Source: Aquabacter sp. (GTDB taxonomy: Bacteria; Pseudomonadota; Alphaproteobacteria; Rhizobiales; Xanthobacteraceae). Taken from it: 9,025 bases of DNA. Location of the stretch: contig JASBUY010000152.1 in NCBI GenBank assembly GCA_030147645.1, positions 1 to 9,025 of the forward strand. The letters run 5' to 3'. Shown here piece after piece: positions 6,136 to 9,025 of the stretch (position 1 is its first letter; the number at the start of each line of letters is the position of its first letter). The position numbers were made by a program, and so were the translations under genes. Under the pieces are notes generated by a model that saw only the letters and a program-made list of their open reading frames with translations, was not told the DNA's origin and did not search any database.

Positions 6136-6713
6136 TGAGCCGCGCCCGCGCCGTCCTCGCTTTTGTGCTCGCCCTGGCGGGCGCGGTGCTGCCCGCCACA
6201 CTTGCGGGCGCACAGAGCCTCGCGGCCCTCGCCGACGAGGCGCGCGCGGCGCGCGAGAAGCAGGGTCTCGCGGCGGATACCGCCGCCGTCACCCCGCTGC
6301 GCACTCAGTCGGGCATCGCCGTGCCCGACGTGATCCTGACCGTGCCCACCTCCACCATCAGTGCGGGCGACGTGATCACCGAAGACATGCTGGAAGACCG
6401 GCCCTTCACGGTCGCCAACGCCCAGCGCTATCCCATGGCGGCGAGCCGCTCCGCGCTGGTGGGCAAGGTCGCCAAGCGCATGCTGGTGGCGGGAAATCCG
6501 ATCGCCACCTTCTCCGTCATGGAGCCGAAGCTGGTGACGCGCGGCGTCGCCACCACCATCATCTTCCAAGAAGGCGGGCTGCACATTCGCGGCCAGGCCA
6601 TGCCGCTGGAATCCGGCGTCGTCGGCGCCTCCGTCCGCCTGAAGAACCAGGATTCGGGGCACGTCATCACGGGCATCGTCCAGGCCGACGGCACCGTGAA
6701 GGTGGGTGGCTGA
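6135..6713 (+). CDS. flgA: P-ring assembly chaperone FlgA
   Basis: FlgA is a periplasmic chaperone needed for polymerisation of FlgI into the P-ring. The product has 192 residues (E. coli 219) and starts with a Sec signal peptide: basic MSRAR, a hydrophobic core, and a likely cleavage near residue 26-27 (LAGAQS). A linker of roughly 35 residues precedes a SAF-type domain (about 64-128) with TISAGDVITEDMLEDRP and the LVGKVAKRMLVAGNPI turn. The C-terminal domain ends in the family pattern VVGASVRLKNQDSGHVITGI and DGTVKV. The start overlaps the flgG stop (TGATG) and AGGGA lies at 6122-6126. Its own partner gene flgI follows with a one-base overlap, which favours matched expression. Confidence 0.94.
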   Translation: MSRARAVLAFVLALAGAVLPATLAGAQSLAALADEARAAREKQGLAADTAAVTPLRTQSGIAVPDVILTVPTSTISAGDVITEDMLEDRPFTVANAQRYPMAASRSALVGKVAKRMLVAGNPIATFSVMEPKLVTRGVATTIIFQEGGLHIRGQAMPLESGVVGASVRLKNQDSGHVITGIVQADGTVKVGG

Positions 6714-7837
6714 TGCGCCCGCTGCTCCGCGCCCTCCAGCTCAGCCTCGCGCTCGCGGTCGCGCTGCTGCCCTTGGCGGCGGTGCCCGCCGGCGCGATGA
6801 CGCGCATCAAGGACATTTCCGCGATCCAGGGCGTGCGTGACAACCAGATCATCGGCTACGGCCTGGTGATGGGTCTGCAGGGCACCGGCGACACGCTGCG
6901 CAACTCGCCCTTCACCGAGCAGGCGCTGCAATCCATGCTCGACCGCATGGGCATCAACATCAAGGGTCTGCCGCTCCGCGCGCGCAATATCGCGGCCGTG
7001 ATTGTGACCGCCAATCTTCCTGCATTCGCCGGCACCGGCTCGCGCATCGACGTGACCGTCTCCTCGGTGGGCGATGCGTCCTCGCTCATGGGCGGCACGC
7101 TGCTCATGACCCCGCTCACCGGCAGTGACGGTCTCGTCTATGCGGTCGCCCAGGGCCAGCTCGCCGTCACCGGCTTCAACGTGCAGGGCCAGGCGGAACG
7201 CCTCACCCAGGGCGTGCCCACCTCCGGCCGCATCCCCAATGGCGCGCTGGTGGAACGCCAGATCCCCGGCCAATTGCGCGATCTGCCGGAAGTGGTGATC
7301 GAGCTGGACAATCCCGACTTCAAGACCGCCCTTCGCATCACGGATGCGGTCAATGCCTATACCCGCGCCCGCTTCGGCAAGCCGCTCGCCCGCGAGCGCG
7401 ATCTGCGCACCGTGGTGATCCAGCGGCCCCAGCAGGTGTCCGTCGCCCGCTTCCTCGCCGATATCGGTGATCTGCGGGTGGAGCCCGACACGCCCGCCAA
7501 GGTGGTCATCGACCAGCGCACCGGCACCGTCGTCATCGGCTCCAACGTGCAGATCTCCACGGTCGCGGTCACCCAGGGCGCCCTCACGGTCAGCGTGACG
7601 GAAACTCCGGTCGTATCGCAGCCCGCGCCCTTCTCCGACGGCGAAACGGTGGTCGTGCCGCGCACGGAAATCAGCGCCGAGCAGAGCGGCGGCTACCTCT
7701 CCATCGTCCGCGGGTCGGATCTGCAAACGCTCGTGCGCGGCATGAACCGCATGGGTATGCGGCCCACGGACATCATCTCGGTGCTTCAGGCGATCAAGTC
7801 TGCCGGCGCCCTTCAAGCGGAGCTCATCGTCCAATGA
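6713..7837 (+). CDS. flgI: Flagellar P-ring protein FlgI
   Basis: FlgI forms the periplasmic P-ring, the bushing around the distal rod at the peptidoglycan layer. The 374-residue precursor (E. coli 365) has a signal peptide with likely cleavage after VPAGA (residue 28). The family start follows: RIKDISAIQGVRDNQIIGYG and LVMGLQGTGD. Further landmarks are NIAAVIVTANLPAFAGTGSRID, DASSLMGGTLLMTPL and RTGTVVIGSNVQIS, then the C-terminal LVRGMNRMGMRPTDIISVLQ and IKSAGALQAELIVQ. I see no cysteine anywhere, whereas the E. coli protein is stabilised by a disulfide. The start overlaps the flgA stop by one base and the stop overlaps the next gene as ATGA. Confidence 0.97.
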   Translation: MRPLLRALQLSLALAVALLPLAAVPAGAMTRIKDISAIQGVRDNQIIGYGLVMGLQGTGDTLRNSPFTEQALQSMLDRMGINIKGLPLRARNIAAVIVTANLPAFAGTGSRIDVTVSSVGDASSLMGGTLLMTPLTGSDGLVYAVAQGQLAVTGFNVQGQAERLTQGVPTSGRIPNGALVERQIPGQLRDLPEVVIELDNPDFKTALRITDAVNAYTRARFGKPLARERDLRTVVIQRPQQVSVARFLADIGDLRVEPDTPAKVVIDQRTGTVVIGSNVQISTVAVTQGALTVSVTETPVVSQPAPFSDGETVVVPRTEISAEQSGGYLSIVRGSDLQTLVRGMNRMGMRPTDIISVLQAIKSAGALQAELIVQ

Positions 7838-8382
7838 TCCGGCTTGCCTCCTCCTCGGCCCTCGGCCTGCTGCTGCTCGCAGCGTCCGGCGCCGGCTGCC
7901 TCGCGCAGACGGCTCCCGCGCCCATCGCGGCCTCCGCTCCGGCGGTGGTCCCTCCGCGTCTGCCCGACGGGCCGGAAGCCAATGCGGCGCAGTATTGCGC
8001 CGGCATCGCCAATGCGGCGAACGATGCGCGCTACACCCGCCAGATGGCGGCGCTCGCGGCCATGGAAAAGGAAATCGAGCAGCGCATCGCCGCTTTGGAG
8101 CAGAAGCGCGCCGAATATCAGGAGTGGCTGCAGCGTCGCGAGACCTTCCTCAAGAAGGCCGACGAATCGCTGGTGGCCATGGTCTCCCAGATGCGTCCCG
8201 ACGCGGCGGCGGCCCAGCTGACCGTGATGAACGAATATGCCGCGGCCGCGATCCTCTCGCGCCTGTCGCCGCGCACCGCCAGCGCCATCCTCAACGAGAT
8301 GGACCCGAACCGCGCCGCCGTGCTCGCGACCACGCTCGCGGGCATGTCGCGCCGCAACGCGAACGAGGGCAAGCCCGGATGA
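7834..8382 (+). CDS. motE: MotE-like periplasmic coiled-coil protein (MgtE-N type domain)
   Basis: The 182-residue product starts with a signal peptide (hydrophobic core LGLLLLAASGAG, probable cleavage near residues 21-25). A Pro/Ala-rich linker follows, then a long coiled coil at about 65-112 (AALAAMEKEIEQRIAALEQK). The C-terminal MgtE-N-like repeat region is at about 119-168 (MRPDAAAAQLTVMNEYAAAA, LSRLSPRTASAILNEMDP). This architecture and the slot between flgI and flgH match MotE of Sinorhizobium meliloti, known as a periplasmic chaperone for the stator-associated protein MotC. From memory, the active form there is a disulfide-linked dimer; Cys55 just before the coiled coil is the candidate here. 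Cys22 sits in a poor lipobox (GAGC). No motC is in the window, so MotE is the best name but its partner is unproven. Confidence 0.82.
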   Translation: MIRLASSSALGLLLLAASGAGCLAQTAPAPIAASAPAVVPPRLPDGPEANAAQYCAGIANAANDARYTRQMAALAAMEKEIEQRIAALEQKRAEYQEWLQRRETFLKKADESLVAMVSQMRPDAAAAQLTVMNEYAAAAILSRLSPRTASAILNEMDPNRAAVLATTLAGMSRRNANEGKPG

Positions 8383-9025
8383 AATACGCTTTCGCACTCC
8401 TCGCCGGTCTCGCCCTTGCCGGCTGCCAGACCGGCTATGACAGCCTCGCCTACGGGCCGAGCCTGACCCCCGTGGGCCATGGCCTCCAGCCCCAGCGCGA
8501 GCCGTTGCCCGTCACCTTCACGCCGCCCGTGCAGCGCACGTTCCGGTCCACCTGGAACCAGAACAGCCAGAGCATGTACAACGACATCCGCGCGGCCAAG
8601 GTGGGCGACACGCTGACCGTCGCCATCGCCATCGACGACAAGGCGGAGTTCGACAACCAGACCGACCGCTCGCGCAACGGCGCGTCTGATTTCGGCTTCA
8701 ATACGGGTCTTGATCTCGCCGGCTTCGGGCGCGGCGTGAATGCGGGCTCGGCCTCGGGCAATTTCGGCGTGTCCAATGACACGTCCACCAAGGGTAAGGG
8801 CACCATCGACCGGTCCGAAAAGCTGCGCATCAACGTGGCGGCGGTGGTGACCGAGGTGCTGCCCAACGGCAATCTGCTCATCAGCGGCTCGCAGGAGACG
8901 CAGGTGAATTTCGAGCTGCGCGTGCTTAACATTCAGGGCATCGTGAACCCGCTGGACATCACCTCCAGAAACATCATTCCCTACGACCGCATCGCCGAGG
9001 CCCGGGTGACCTATGGCGGGCGTGG
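8379..9025 (+). CDS. flgH: Flagellar L-ring lipoprotein FlgH (3'-truncated by window edge)
   Basis: FlgH forms the outer-membrane L-ring, which with the FlgI P-ring guides the rod. The start ATG 8379 overlaps the motE stop as ATGA, with GAGGG at 8365-8369. The reading frame stays open to the window end, giving 215 complete codons; E. coli FlgH is 232, so only a short C-terminus is missing. A lipoprotein signal peptide ends in the lipobox LAGC with Cys16 as the lipidated residue. Family landmarks are DIRAAKVGDTLTVAI, STKGKGTIDRSEKL, NGNLLISGSQETQVNFELR, GIVNPLDITSRN and the terminal IAEARVTYGGRG. The Gly/Asn-rich middle (about 100-140) is the usual low-complexity region. Identity is secure. 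Confidence 0.96.
   Translation, partial: MKYAFALLAGLALAGCQTGYDSLAYGPSLTPVGHGLQPQREPLPVTFTPPVQRTFRSTWNQNSQSMYNDIRAAKVGDTLTVAIAIDDKAEFDNQTDRSRNGASDFGFNTGLDLAGFGRGVNAGSASGNFGVSNDTSTKGKGTIDRSEKLRINVAAVVTEVLPNGNLLISGSQETQVNFELRVLNIQGIVNPLDITSRNIIPYDRIAEARVTYGGR

Noticed and set aside
6428..7834. 468-codon open frame on the minus strand opposite flgA/flgI, and other long minus-strand frames (for example 72-737, 1135-1950, 3873-4556)
   Set aside because: They lie opposite well-identified genes, have no recognisable motifs and are rich in His/Arg/Gly/Asp in the way produced by the complement of GC3-biased codons.

Overview
The window is a plus-strand flagellar basal-body cluster with no gene on the minus strand. 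It looks roughly two-thirds G+C with strong GC3 codon bias. Gene content, protein style and the presence of a MotE-type gene between flgI and flgH point to an alphaproteobacterium, most likely Hyphomicrobiales (Rhizobiales). A Xanthobacter/Azorhizobium-like lineage is possible, but the genus cannot be fixed from the sequence alone.

Bases 1-3690 hold the switch and export part: the 3' portion of fliM (start lies upstream), a small membrane-anchored coiled-coil gene of DUF6468 type, fliN, fliG and flhB. FliM, FliN and FliG form the cytoplasmic C-ring that sets rotation sense and receives torque. FlhB is the self-cleaving specificity-switch component of the type III export gate. Bases 3671-4129 hold an unrecognised 152-residue soluble protein whose start lies inside the end of flhB. 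A 76-bp gap with inverted repeats follows, the longest non-coding stretch here.

Bases 4206-9025 hold the rod and ring part: flgB (TTG start), flgC, fliE, flgG, flgA, flgI, a motE-like gene, and flgH, which runs off the right end. FliE, FlgB, FlgC and FlgG build the MS-ring adaptor and the rod. FlgA is the periplasmic chaperone for the FlgI P-ring. FlgH is the L-ring lipoprotein. The MotE-like protein is a periplasmic coiled-coil factor tied to the rhizobial stator system. Most junctions from flgB onward are ATGA or TGATG overlaps, so this half is very likely one translationally coupled transcript.

No canonical promoter, intrinsic terminator, RNA gene, mobile element or CRISPR was seen. The least explained items are the 152-aa gene, the DUF6468-type gene, an AT-rich imperfect palindrome next to the 152-aa gene's ribosome-binding site, and overlapping inverted repeats before flgB. 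I see no wholly new system: this is a conserved flagellar locus with two poorly characterised small genes embedded in it.
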